Shown piece after piece: positions 14,712-25,102 of a stretch of 64,000 nt of DNA. Under the pieces are notes generated by a model that was not told the origin of the DNA, ran no database searches, and was given only the letters and a program-made list of their open reading frames with translations. A program made the position numbers and the translations under genes. Each line of letters starts with the position of its first letter. Position 1 is the first letter of the stretch. This DNA is from QHXN01 sp032162705 (GTDB taxonomy: Bacteria > Acidobacteriota > Blastocatellia > Pyrinomonadales > Pyrinomonadaceae): the NCBI GenBank assembly GCA_032162705.1, contig JAVRON010000125.1, positions 39,801 to 103,800 of the forward strand. The letters are read 5' to 3'.

Positions 14712-17569
14712 TGACCGAAGCGTTGACGCAATTCGAGCGCACCGGCAACCCCTTTCCGGGTCTGCGCCCCTTCGAGACCGAAGAGTACAACCTCTTCTTC
14801 GGTCGCGAGGGTCAGGCCGACCAACTGCTCGCACGCCTCGGGCGCACGCGTTTCCTCGCCGTCGTCGGCACTTCAGGGAGCGGCAAGTCTTCACTCATCA
14901 AAGCGGGGCTGCTGCCCGCGCTCTACGGCGGCCTGATGGCGGGGACAGGCTCCGCCTGGCGCATCGCCGTCATGCGCCCCGGCCACGACCCTTTAGGCAA
15001 TCTCGCGTGCGCGCTCTCCGCCGACGATGTAATCGGCTCGCCCGACACGGACGACAACGTGGATGCGACGATCATCGAGACGACTCTGCGCCGCAGCACG
15101 CTCGGCCTTGTCGATGCGGTGCGGCAGGCGCGTCTGCCCGCGTATGAGAACGTCCTCATCGTCGTTGACCAGTTCGAGGAGCTGTTCCGCTTCCGCTCGA
15201 TGCGCGAACAGCAGCAGGGCACGGACGACGACGCCTCCGCCTTCGTCAAGCTCCTGCTCGAAGCGCCGCAGCAGCGCGACGTGTCGATCTATGTCGTCTT
15301 GACGATGCGCTCGGACTTCCTCGGCGACTGCTCGCAGTTCCAGGGACTCCCCGAAGCGATCAACGACGGCCAGTATCTTATCCCGCGCATGACGCGCGAC
15401 GAGCGCCGCTCGGCCATCACGGGCCCGGCAGCAGTCGGCGACGGAGAAATCTCGCCGCCGCTCGTCAACCGTCTCTTGAACGATGTGGGCGACAATCCAG
15501 ACCAACTCCCCATCCTCCAGCACGCGCTGATGCGGACTTGGGAGCACTGGGCGGCGCGCCCTCGCGATGCGGCGGAGCCGGTCGGACTCAAAGACTATGA
15601 GGCCGTCGGCACGATGTCGGACGCGCTCTCGCAACATGCCGACGAGGCTTGGGATGAGCTGCCCGACGAGCGCAGCCGCCACATCGCGGAGACTCTCTTC
15701 AAGTCTCTGACCGAGCGCGGGGCCGACAACCGCGAGATACGTCGCCCGACGCGGCTCAAAGATATTTGCGAGATCGCGGGCGCGAGCGAAGCGGAGGTGG
15801 CCGCGGTCATCGAAGTCTTCCGCCGAGAAGGGCGCTCGTTCCTGATGCCGCCCGTGGGCGTCGAGCTTAAGCCCGAGACCGTTATCGACATCTCGCACGA
15901 GAGTCTGATACGCAACTGGCAGCGCCTCAAGGACTGGGTGAAGGACGAGGCCGAGTCGGCGCGCATCTACCGACGACTCGCCGGGGCGGCTGCCGACTAC
16001 GACAAGGGCAAGGGCGAGGGCGGTCTGCTCGACGAAGTGACCTTGCAGTGGTTTCTCAAGTGGCGTGACAACTACAACCCGAACCGCGCGTGGGGCATGC
16101 GCTATCACCCCGAGTATGACGACTCAATCGCCTACCTCGAAGAGAGCCGCGCGGCCAACGAGAAACGCATCGCCGACACGCAGGAGCGCGACCGGCGCGA
16201 GCTTGAGCAGGCGCGCGCCTTCGCTGAACAGCAGGCTCGCTCCGCACGCCGCCTGCGCGTCCTCCTCGCGGCGATGGCGGCGCTGTTCACACTAGCCGTC
16301 ATGGCCTTTATCGCCGCCTTCGTCATGGCGAAGCGCGCCGACGTGGCGAGGCAGCACGTGGAACAGGCGCGCGCGAAGCTGCAACTGAACCGACGCGCTG
16401 TCACGCTGGTACAGAGTTATCAGATGGCTGAGGCAGAGCGGGTTATGGCGCAACTCTATGGGCTGACCCTTGACGACGAGGAGGGGCACGAGAACAGGGC
16501 CTGGGTGCTCTACAACTTCGGCGAATTGAATCGCAGGCTTGACCGCCACAATCAGGCCGCGGCCTTCTTCATGTCGGCCTTGCAGACCGAGGTGATGATT
16601 CACGGCAAGCTCGACCTCGACTCCGTCGGCATGCTTGACAGTCTCGTACATACGCTCGAAGAGGATAGGAATTACGACGCGGCAGTCGAGAAGTTGGAGC
16701 AGTTGTCAGACCTGCTCGCCGCTGTCGCCGACCAGAAGGACAAGTATTTCCGGCTGAACACAGCCAACACCTATCAAGACCTGGCAGTCCTTTACCTGAA
16801 GCGCGCCGACGCGGACTACGAAGCGGCCGTGGAGAGGAAGTCGCTTGAAGCGAACCCCGCCAACCACGACGCGGCGTTGAAACCGGCACGCGACAAAGCG
16901 AGGGCGCAATACCGGAAGGCTCTGGCCGTCTGGGAGGACGTGCTTAAAGATGATCCCGACGCGCTGGCGGATAAGTATGATGAGGCGTCCGACTTTCTGC
17001 TGAAGACGGGCGAGAGCAGGGATTTTAACGCTGAACAGGACTTGCAGCGCAAAAGTATGGCGCTGCGGAGCAAAATCGGCACGCCGCTCACGCGCAAGCC
17101 CACTGGTCCGTCTAACCCCGGCAACGACTCCAACATCAACGCGCAACTGCCGGCGGAGGGAGAAGGTTATATCGTCTTCAACCACGACACGGCAGGCGCG
17201 TACGGGCGACCTGAAATTATAAACTCAATCAAGAAGGTCGCGGCGGCTTGGGCCACGCGCCACCCCGGCCAGAACCTCGTCGTCGAAGACATCAGCCGGC
17301 AGGGCGGCGGCCCCTTTCCAACGCACGGCTCCGACCATCAGGACGGGCGCGAGGTGGACATCTGGCCGGTGACGAACAACGGCGCTGCCGAGCCGACCAA
17401 CATCTACGCCCCGAACTACTCGCGCGATTTGACCACGGAGCTGATAAAGCTTATCCAGCAGACAAACCCCAACGCCGTCGTCTATTTCGACGACCCGCCG
17501 CTCGTCACTGCCGGGCTAGCCCACGCGACCCTCGACCACAACAACTACATGCACATCCTGCTCCCGTGA
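14711..17569 (+). CDS. nSTAND1-type NTPase, membrane-spanning, with C-terminal LAS peptidase-like domain
   Basis: A 952-residue protein. Residues ~12-410 are a novel-STAND (nSTAND1) NTPase: NPFPGLRPFETEEYNLFFGRE, Walker A GTSGSGKSS at ~53-61, Walker B VLIVVDQFEELF at ~149-160, then the winged-helix region with IDISHESLIRNWQRL. A charged coiled coil (~480-510) leads to one transmembrane helix (~515-540). A TPR-like helical region follows (~545-800). Residues ~815-952 resemble the M74/LAS murein endopeptidase fold: HGSDHQDGREVDIW carries the HxxxxxxD metal pair, and NYMHILLP ends with the last His, though the usual HxH appears as YxH. One TM puts this domain in the periplasm. AAGGGGG precedes ATG 14711; GTG 14708 is an alternative start. 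Confidence 0.85.
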   Translation: MTEALTQFERTGNPFPGLRPFETEEYNLFFGREGQADQLLARLGRTRFLAVVGTSGSGKSSLIKAGLLPALYGGLMAGTGSAWRIAVMRPGHDPLGNLACALSADDVIGSPDTDDNVDATIIETTLRRSTLGLVDAVRQARLPAYENVLIVVDQFEELFRFRSMREQQQGTDDDASAFVKLLLEAPQQRDVSIYVVLTMRSDFLGDCSQFQGLPEAINDGQYLIPRMTRDERRSAITGPAAVGDGEISPPLVNRLLNDVGDNPDQLPILQHALMRTWEHWAARPRDAAEPVGLKDYEAVGTMSDALSQHADEAWDELPDERSRHIAETLFKSLTERGADNREIRRPTRLKDICEIAGASEAEVAAVIEVFRREGRSFLMPPVGVELKPETVIDISHESLIRNWQRLKDWVKDEAESARIYRRLAGAAADYDKGKGEGGLLDEVTLQWFLKWRDNYNPNRAWGMRYHPEYDDSIAYLEESRAANEKRIADTQERDRRELEQARAFAEQQARSARRLRVLLAAMAALFTLAVMAFIAAFVMAKRADVARQHVEQARAKLQLNRRAVTLVQSYQMAEAERVMAQLYGLTLDDEEGHENRAWVLYNFGELNRRLDRHNQAAAFFMSALQTEVMIHGKLDLDSVGMLDSLVHTLEEDRNYDAAVEKLEQLSDLLAAVADQKDKYFRLNTANTYQDLAVLYLKRADADYEAAVERKSLEANPANHDAALKPARDKARAQYRKALAVWEDVLKDDPDALADKYDEASDFLLKTGESRDFNAEQDLQRKSMALRSKIGTPLTRKPTGPSNPGNDSNINAQLPAEGEGYIVFNHDTAGAYGRPEIINSIKKVAAAWATRHPGQNLVVEDISRQGGGPFPTHGSDHQDGREVDIWPVTNNGAAEPTNIYAPNYSRDLTTELIKLIQQTNPNAVVYFDDPPLVTAGLAHATLDHNNYMHILLP

Positions 17570-17574
17570 AACTG

Positions 17575-17653
17575 GAAGAGATGAGTAATACGTGATGAAT
17601 GAAGCATGAAAGACAGCTTGATTCTTATTCATCCTCATCACTCCCTCTTCAGC
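17575..17653. repeat. imperfect inverted-repeat element (E6)
   Basis: GAAGAG..GTGATGAATGA on the left and TCATCCTCATCACTCCCTCTTC-like sequence on the right. A degenerate relative of the GTGATGA family, 3' of the STAND gene. Confidence 0.5.
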
Positions 17654-17777
17654 CCCATGACAGGGACGCGTTTTTCAGGTAGCTTACTCACACCTAAGAC
17701 TCAAGCGAGCAGGCACCCATTGGCGGCGCAGCAGGTGTGCCGGGGAAGCAGGAACATCTCGTCGGCGCGAAACACTG

Positions 17778-19649
17778 ATGCAGGAACTCATCTACAGGCT
17801 CGTCACCAACACGGAAGAGATCGCGTCGGCGTGTGAACGACTCACGCAACACGCCGCGCTTGGCTTCGACACAGAGACCACTTCGCTCTCGCCCTTCGAG
17901 GGACGCTTGCGGCTCGTGCAGCTTGCCGCCGAAGGCGAGCCGGTCTGCGTCTTCGACCTCGACCTCTTCACAGGCGACGGCGACGACCACGCCAGACGTG
18001 AGCAAGCCCGAACCGCCGAGTCGCTCGCGCCCCTGCGACGCCTGCTCGCCGCCGTGCGTCCCGTCAAGATCGCGCACAACGCGAAGTTCGACGCGAAGTG
18101 GGTCGCGCACTACCTCGGCGTCGAGCTATGCGGCGAGTTCGACTCGCGCGCCGCAAACAAAAACGAGGTCGAGCGCGGCGGACTCTTCGACACGCTGCTT
18201 GCCAGCCAGCTCGTCTCGGCGGGCGAGCAGGAAGATCGCCACTCGCTCGCCTCCGTCGTCGAGCGTTACCTCGACCAGCCCGTCGATAAGACGCTGCAAG
18301 TGAGCAACTGGGGCGGCGAGCTTTCCTCCGCGCAGATCGAGTACGCCGCGCGTGACGCGCAGCTCATGCTCCCTCTGCGCGCGAAGCTCGTCGAGGCTCT
18401 GCGCGCAAACGCTCTGACGCGCACCGCGCAGCTCGAATTCGAGTGTGTCGTCCCGTTGGCCTCGCTCGAACTCGCGGGACTCTATCTCGATCAGGAGTGC
18501 TGGCGCGTCAAGCTCAAGGAGATCGAGCGGCGACGCGACGAGCTGCACGAACAGTTGCAGGACGAGATGGCCGAGGAGTCTGTGCAGCAGTCTCTCTTCG
18601 GCCCCACGCGTGCCACGCTCAACATCGACTCGCACGTCCAGCTCACGCGCGCACTCACACGCCTCGGCGTCCCCGTCCCCGACTCGACGCGCAACTGGAA
18701 GCTCGAACCGCTCGCCGCCGAGTTCCCCGTCGTTGGACGCATACTCGAATACCGCACGCTCCAGAAGACCTTGAAGTTCGGCGAGACGCTGCTCGACTCG
18801 GTTGATAAGGGCAAGCACGACACCGAAAAGACTGGACGCATCCACCCGCACTTTCACCAGATCGGCGCACCGACCGGAAGGATGAGCTGCACCGACCCTA
18901 ACATCCAACAAATACCGCACGCCTTCGACATGCGCCGCTGCTTCCGCGCGCCCGCGGGCCGCCGCCTCGTCGTCGCAGATTATTCGCAGATCGAGCTTCG
19001 CATCCTCGCCGAGTTCACGAATGACGAGGGTTTTGTCGAAGCCTTCCGCTCCGGCGCAGACCTCCATCGCGTGACGGCCGCACAGGTCTTCGGCGTGGCA
19101 ATCGAGCAGGTGTCGAAAGAGCAGCGCGACTTTGCCAAGCGTCTGAACTTCGGAGTGGTCTACGGCATCGGCGCGCGCCGCTTCGCACTGATGACGGGTA
19201 TGTCTCAAGAGCAGTCGGAAGACCTTCTGCGCCGCTACTTCTCGACCTATCGCGGCCTCGACACGTGGCTGCGCGACGCCGCCCTCAAGGCGCTACGCGA
19301 GCGCACCGCCCCGCGCACCGTCGCGGGCCGCCTCTTCCGCTTCAACTTCGACCCCGAAGACAAACAGGCCGCCTCGCTCGCCCAGCGCGGCGGCAAGAAT
19401 TCGCCGATCCAAGGATCATCAGCCGACATCATCAAGCGCGCACTCCGTCTCCTGCACGACCGTCTGAAGGGCACCAGCGCGCAGGTCGTCAACGTCGTGC
19501 ATGACGAGATCGTGGTCGAGACCCGAGCGGACGAAGCATCAGAGACGGCGAAGACGGTCGAAGAAGCGATGTGCGCCGCGGGCGAAGAGTACGTCCGCGC
19601 CGTCCCCGTCAAAGTCGAGACGCATGTCGCCGACGAGTGGGTGAAGTAA
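17778..19649 (+). CDS. family A DNA polymerase with 3'-5' exonuclease domain, no 5' nuclease
   Basis: A 623-residue polymerase. Residues ~1-200 form a DEDD exonuclease: GFDTETTSL at 29-37 (Exo I D31, E33), KIAHNAKFDAKWV (Exo II), EYAARDAQLML (Exo III). Residues ~210-623 form the polymerase: motif A VVADYSQIELR (~399-409), motif B KRLNFGVVYG (~453-462), motif C NVVHDEIVVE (~571-580). Typical Pol I is ~900 residues with an N-terminal 5' nuclease, which is absent here, as in the 'bifunctional 3'-5' exonuclease/DNA polymerase' subgroup. Start ATG 17778 (MQELIYRLV) has no clear Shine-Dalgarno. Could be the cell's Pol I or an accessory repair enzyme; location after the TIR-STAND pair may be chance. 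Confidence 0.9.
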   Translation: MQELIYRLVTNTEEIASACERLTQHAALGFDTETTSLSPFEGRLRLVQLAAEGEPVCVFDLDLFTGDGDDHARREQARTAESLAPLRRLLAAVRPVKIAHNAKFDAKWVAHYLGVELCGEFDSRAANKNEVERGGLFDTLLASQLVSAGEQEDRHSLASVVERYLDQPVDKTLQVSNWGGELSSAQIEYAARDAQLMLPLRAKLVEALRANALTRTAQLEFECVVPLASLELAGLYLDQECWRVKLKEIERRRDELHEQLQDEMAEESVQQSLFGPTRATLNIDSHVQLTRALTRLGVPVPDSTRNWKLEPLAAEFPVVGRILEYRTLQKTLKFGETLLDSVDKGKHDTEKTGRIHPHFHQIGAPTGRMSCTDPNIQQIPHAFDMRRCFRAPAGRRLVVADYSQIELRILAEFTNDEGFVEAFRSGADLHRVTAAQVFGVAIEQVSKEQRDFAKRLNFGVVYGIGARRFALMTGMSQEQSEDLLRRYFSTYRGLDTWLRDAALKALRERTAPRTVAGRLFRFNFDPEDKQAASLAQRGGKNSPIQGSSADIIKRALRLLHDRLKGTSAQVVNVVHDEIVVETRADEASETAKTVEEAMCAAGEEYVRAVPVKVETHVADEWVK

Positions 19650-19651
19650 AA

Positions 19652-21301
<1,650 letters not shown>

Positions 21302-21421
21302 TCGCTTTACACGACGGAGAGTTGACGGACGGCTGACAAACCGGCGTATGTTGGGCCGTGTGGCGGCGAGTTGTCAATCGAAATTGTGGAATGGTGCGCG
21401 CATCAGTCCGGATGGTGCGCG

Positions 21422-21835
21422 TCAGTCCGGCAGGTGCGGGCCGACGATGAGTGCGAAGAGAGTGAGAGCGCCCAGGAACGCCGCGCCGACGACAAAGCCG
21501 TATGCGATCTTCGTGCCCGTCGAGATGTTCAGACCCCTGAGCCTTTCCACATCCCCGTAGGCGACGACGACGCCCACGCCCGTCTGCTTATCCACGACGA
21601 CGAAGCTGTCGGCCCCTGCCTCCCTGACGTAGCCCTCCAGCGTGGACTTGTCGCTCAGCTTAACGTAGACGCGCGCCTTCTCGCCGACGCCGACGCGTCC
21701 CACGGCCTTTCTGATTCTCTCGACGCGGCGCGCCTGCTTGTTGTTGTCGTCCTGCGACCCGGCGTAAGCCGTGCCGTTCGCAAACGTTTGGAGCAGCAGC
21801 GCCGCGAGTACCGCTGACGAGAGTCTTTTGAGCAT
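21422..21835 (-). CDS. exported small protein with SH3/LSm-like strand-rich core and C-terminal TM
   Basis: A 137-residue protein, not a recognised family. Signal peptide residues ~1-24 (LSSAVLAALLLQTFANGTAYA). A strand-rich core follows (ARVYVKLSDKSTLEGYVREAGADSFVVVDKQTGVGVVVAYGDVERLRG, given here in parts: ARVYVKLSDKS, GADSFVVVDK). The C-terminal hydrophobic segment is ~112-132. The repeated pattern of a ligand strand with TLEGYV resembles proteins annotated only as hypothetical in this phylum. ATG 21835 has an excellent GGAGG 6 nt away; the longer upstream frame runs into a direct repeat and is rejected. Confidence 0.65.
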   Translation of the reverse strand: MLKRLSSAVLAALLLQTFANGTAYAGSQDDNNKQARRVERIRKAVGRVGVGEKARVYVKLSDKSTLEGYVREAGADSFVVVDKQTGVGVVVAYGDVERLRGLNISTGTKIAYGFVVGAAFLGALTLFALIVGPHLPD

Positions 21836-21988
21836 CGTTTCCTCCTGCGGAGTGGTTCGGTCGAACGATGCGCGGGGCAATCCACATGCCTTCGTGTGAA
21901 AGGATGTGAACGGGCGGCGCTCGCGCCGGCGTGTGCTCCGGCGTGAGGCCGGGACGGCGTCAACTGTAAGATGATTCCTGCGCCCGTC

Positions 21989-22047
21989 GAAGTTTGGCTT
22001 GCTTTGACAGTCGCACTTGAAGTTTGGCTTGCTTGACAGTCGCACTT
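21989..22047. repeat. 30/29-nt tandem direct repeat
   Basis: Two copies of GAAGTTTGGCTTGC-(T)-TTGACAGTCGCACTT at 21989-22018 and 22019-22047, differing by one T. Located between divergently transcribed genes, so it may touch both promoters; TTGACA occurs in both copies. Confidence 0.85.
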
Positions 22048-22137
22048 CGACTCTCTAGTCTTGAGCGCTTGAGGGCGCGACGAAATTCGCGCCCGATGCT
22101 GTTTCACCTTTGGCAGTTTTTCGGTTTTGTTCAAGCT

Positions 22138-23475
22138 ATGATTCAGGAAGACATCAAGCAACTCATCGAAACCCGGCAGGCGCGCGTCGGGGTTATCGGG
22201 CTAGGGTACGTGGGGCTGCCTCTGGCGGTCGAGTTCGCGCGGCGCGGCCTGCGCTCGGTCGGCTTTGAAGTGGACGCGCGCAAGGCCGAGATGATAAACC
22301 GCGGCGAGTCTTATATCGGCGACGTGTCGTCGGAGGCGCTTGCCGAGGTCGTCAAGGCGGAGCGACTGCACGCCACCATAGACTTCGAGGAACTCTCGTC
22401 CTGCGACGCCATCATCATCTGCGTGCCTACGCCTTTGAGGAAGACGAAGGAGCCGGACATCTCCTATATCCTCGCCGCCGCCGAGCAGATTCAGAAGCGG
22501 CTCCGCCGCGGCCAGCTCGTCATCCTTGAGTCAACGACCTATCCGGGAACGACCGACGAGGTCTTGCTTCCGATGTTCGAGGAGATGGGGCTGAAACTCG
22601 ACTCTGACTTCCTGCTGGCCTTCTCGCCCGAGCGCGTTGACCCCGGCAACCCGCAGTTTCATACAGACAATATCCCGAAGGTGGTGGGCGGTGTGACGGA
22701 CGATTCGACCGAGGTGGCAGCCGCGCTCTACCGCATCATTGTTCGAGAGGTTCACGCGGTGAGTTCGGCCCGTGTGGCCGAGGCGGCGAAGCTTCTGGAG
22801 AATACCTTCCGCGCGGTCAACATCGGCATGGCGAACGAGATGGCGCGTTTGTGCTATGCCTTAGGCATCGACACGTGGGAGGTCATCCGTGCGGCGGCGA
22901 CCAAGCCTTTCGGCTTCATGGCTTTCTACCCGGGCCCCGGCATCGGCGGCCACTGCATCCCTCTAGACCCGCACTATCTTTTGTGGAAAGCGCGGCAGCA
23001 CGGGTTCGACTCGCGCTTCATCGGGCTGGCCGAAGAGGTCAACTCTCGCATGCCCGACCACGTCGTCACGCTCGTGACCGACGCGCTCAACGACGAAGAG
23101 AAGTCTCTGAAAGGCTCGCGCATACTTATCCTCGGCGTCGCCTACAAGAAGGACATCGACGACGTGAGGGAAAGCCCCGCGCTCTCGATCATCGACCGCC
23201 TGCGGGCGAAGGGCGCGCTTGTCAGATACCACGACCCCTTCGTCGCGGAGGTGCGCTTCGACGACGCGCACACGCAAAGTGGGGGCGAGCCTTTGCAGTC
23301 CGTCGCGCTCACCGACGAAGAGCTGCGCGGCTCGGACTGCTCGGTCATCGTCACAGACCACACTGGGGTTGACTACGGGCGTGTGTGCGCCCTCTCGAAA
23401 CTCATCGTCGATACACGCAATGCTCTGAGCCGCGACCTGCGCCGCGACAGTTGTGCTCGTGTCGTCCGCCTGTGA
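22138..23475 (+). CDS. wecC: UDP-N-acetyl-mannosamine/glucosamine 6-dehydrogenase
   Basis: A 445-residue NAD-dependent nucleotide-sugar dehydrogenase. Residues ~15-190 are the Rossmann domain (RVGVIGLGYVGLPLAVEFA), followed by VPTP (~99-102), and ESTTYPGTTDEVL. The central domain has PGPGIGGHCIPLDP with the catalytic Cys at ~272. The C-terminal UDP-binding domain has LGVAYKKDIDDVRESPAL. These enzymes oxidise the sugar C6-OH twice to the carboxylate. Because wecB follows directly, UDP-ManNAc to UDP-ManNAcA is the likely reaction; WbpA-like UDP-GlcNAc oxidation is the alternative. ATG 22138 chosen: residues before it lie in a direct repeat and are unlike the family. No strong Shine-Dalgarno. 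Confidence 0.88.
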   Translation: MIQEDIKQLIETRQARVGVIGLGYVGLPLAVEFARRGLRSVGFEVDARKAEMINRGESYIGDVSSEALAEVVKAERLHATIDFEELSSCDAIIICVPTPLRKTKEPDISYILAAAEQIQKRLRRGQLVILESTTYPGTTDEVLLPMFEEMGLKLDSDFLLAFSPERVDPGNPQFHTDNIPKVVGGVTDDSTEVAAALYRIIVREVHAVSSARVAEAAKLLENTFRAVNIGMANEMARLCYALGIDTWEVIRAAATKPFGFMAFYPGPGIGGHCIPLDPHYLLWKARQHGFDSRFIGLAEEVNSRMPDHVVTLVTDALNDEEKSLKGSRILILGVAYKKDIDDVRESPALSIIDRLRAKGALVRYHDPFVAEVRFDDAHTQSGGEPLQSVALTDEELRGSDCSVIVTDHTGVDYGRVCALSKLIVDTRNALSRDLRRDSCARVVRL

Positions 23476-23540
23476 GCAGTCAGCGGTCAGCTATCAGCAT
23501 TCTGCTTTTCGTCTTTGCTGATAGCTGACCGCCGACTGCC
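23476..23540. repeat. inverted-repeat element, GTCAGCN family (E8)
   Basis: Arms 23476-23499 and 23517-23540, 24 bp with one mismatch, made of heptamers GTCAGCG/GTCAGCT/ATCAGCA, loop ~17 nt. It begins right after the wecC stop and ends 10 nt before the wecB start. Confidence 0.9.
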
Positions 23541-23550
23541 GAAAGCTTTA

Positions 23551-24669
23551 ATGCTCAAAGTCATCAACGTGGTGGGAGCGCGTCCGAACTTCATGAAGGT
23601 CGCGCCCATTGTCGATGCCATGCGGCGGCGCTCGTCGGAGTTCTCTCCGCTCGTCGTTCATACGGGGCAGCACTACGACGCGCGGATGAGTGACTCCTTC
23701 TTCCGCGACCTCGGCCTTCCACTTCCCGAAGTGCATCTCGGCGTCGGCTCAGGCTCTCACGCGCAGCAGACCGCCTCGGTGATGCAGCGCTTCGAGCCGG
23801 TCTTGATGGAAGAGAGACCGGACTGGGTCTTGGTCGTCGGCGACGTGAACTCGACGCTGGCGTGCGCGCTCGTCTCGGCGAAGCTCGGCTTCGCGGTAGC
23901 TCATGTCGAAGCGGGCTTGCGCAGTCGCGACCGCACGATGCCCGAAGAGATCAACCGCGTGCTCACAGACCAGCTCGCAGACCTCCTGCTCACCCCTTCC
24001 GAGGACGCCGACCGCAACCTCCTCGCCGAAGGCATCTCACCGGAGCGCATACGCCTCGTCGGCAACGTGATGATCGACTCACTGCTCAAGCACCTGGCGC
24101 TCGCCGAAAGCTCACGCGTGCGCGAGTCGCTCAAAGTCGAGGGAGTTGATTACGCGGTCGTCACGCTCCACCGCCCGTCGAACGTCGATGACCCAATGGT
24201 GCTCGCACGCATTCTTTCGGCGCTCGAACGGATCAGCGAGCGGCTGCCCGTAATTTTCCCCGCGCATCCACGCACGCGAAAGAATCTCTTGGAGTTCGGA
24301 CTGACGGGAAGAGTCGAGGCCGCGCGTGGGCTGAAGCTCGTCGAGCCTTTAGGCTATCTCGACTTCCTGCGTCTCTACAGCGGGGCGCGGATTGTGCTGA
24401 CCGACTCCGGCGGCATACAGGAGGAGACGACGGCTTTGGGCATCCCATGCCTGACACTTAGGGAGAACACGGAGCGACCCGTGACGGTCGAGTTGGGAAC
24501 GAACCTTGTCGTCGGCACGGACGCTGAGAAGATTGTGAGAGAAGCGACGCATGCGCTTGAACGCGCGCGTGCCGACACACCAGCACGCATACCTCCGCTC
24601 TGGGACGGCCATGCCGCCGAGCGCGTCCTCGATGCTCTGCTTGAGAGGACGAGTGCCATGCGAGCTTAA
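23551..24669 (+). CDS. wecB: UDP-N-acetylglucosamine 2-epimerase
   Basis: A 372-residue cytosolic enzyme interconverting UDP-GlcNAc and UDP-ManNAc. Seen: the opening VINVVGARPNFMKVAPIV, HTGQHYDARMSDSFF, VVGDVNSTLACALVSAKLG, VAHVEAGLRSRDRTMPEEINR and LTDSGGIQEETTALGIPCLTLRENTERP, all diagnostic of non-hydrolysing epimerases. Length is normal (370-380). With wecC just upstream (same strand, 75 nt gap filled by a hairpin), it would supply UDP-ManNAc for polysaccharide or S-layer glycan synthesis. ATG 23551 is chosen by homology; the gap leaves no room for a clear ribosome binding site. Confidence 0.94.
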   Translation: MLKVINVVGARPNFMKVAPIVDAMRRRSSEFSPLVVHTGQHYDARMSDSFFRDLGLPLPEVHLGVGSGSHAQQTASVMQRFEPVLMEERPDWVLVVGDVNSTLACALVSAKLGFAVAHVEAGLRSRDRTMPEEINRVLTDQLADLLLTPSEDADRNLLAEGISPERIRLVGNVMIDSLLKHLALAESSRVRESLKVEGVDYAVVTLHRPSNVDDPMVLARILSALERISERLPVIFPAHPRTRKNLLEFGLTGRVEAARGLKLVEPLGYLDFLRLYSGARIVLTDSGGIQEETTALGIPCLTLRENTERPVTVELGTNLVVGTDAEKIVREATHALERARADTPARIPPLWDGHAAERVLDALLERTSAMRA

Positions 24670-24685
24670 GAGGCATTTACAAATA

Positions 24686-24809
24686 AGCCACAGAGACACG
24701 GAGACACAGAGATTAAATTTTAGATTTCAAATTGCAGAATTTGAAATTTCAGATTTCAGATTTCAGATTTCAGATTCTTAAACCTCTGTGTCTCCGTGTC
24801 TCTGTGGCT
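24686..24809. repeat. inverted-repeat element, CACAGAGA family (E9)
   Basis: Perfect 26-bp arms 24686-24711 and 24784-24809, built of 8-nt units CACAGAGA/CACGGAGA. The 72-nt AT-rich loop itself holds about five tandem TTTCAGA heptamers (24747-24778). Confidence 0.92.
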
Positions 24810-25102
24810 AACCTACGATTTTCAATCAGACTTTAAGTTCTTTGTGTGAGAGCCTGACTGCGAGGCGGCGGTGAAGGCCGTGGTGCTTTCCCTGCCGCCG
24901 AACTCCTGAAACAATAGATGCGCTTCGCTTTGGTCGAGACGGACACGCTTGTTTTCGTCGGCTTCCACGCCGCGGTCTTCGTCGCGGTCGTCGTCGTCCT
25001 GCTGGCGGTGCAATGGCTTTTCGACCGTGAAGGGCGAAGGTAGAATAAGGCAGACTCCACAGGCAATCCCCTTGTTGAAGTGAAGTGTGCAAGGAGGGAC
25101 GG
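24810..25102. other. 293-nt intergenic region
   Basis: Holds only a possible 41-codon ORF (24918-25043) and the ribosome binding site of the next gene. Confidence 0.5.
24918..25043 (+). CDS. possible 41-residue single-span membrane protein
   Basis: Frame ATG-TAG encoding MRFALVETDTLVFVGF..., with a hydrophobic core HAAVFVAVVVVLLAVQWLF (~residues 17-35) and a charged end FDREGRR (positive-inside type). No Shine-Dalgarno is evident. The amino-acid pattern is what a small membrane protein would show, but GTC-rich GC sequence gives Val runs by chance. Uncertain. Confidence 0.3.
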   Translation: MRFALVETDTLVFVGFHAAVFVAVVVVLLAVQWLFDREGRR

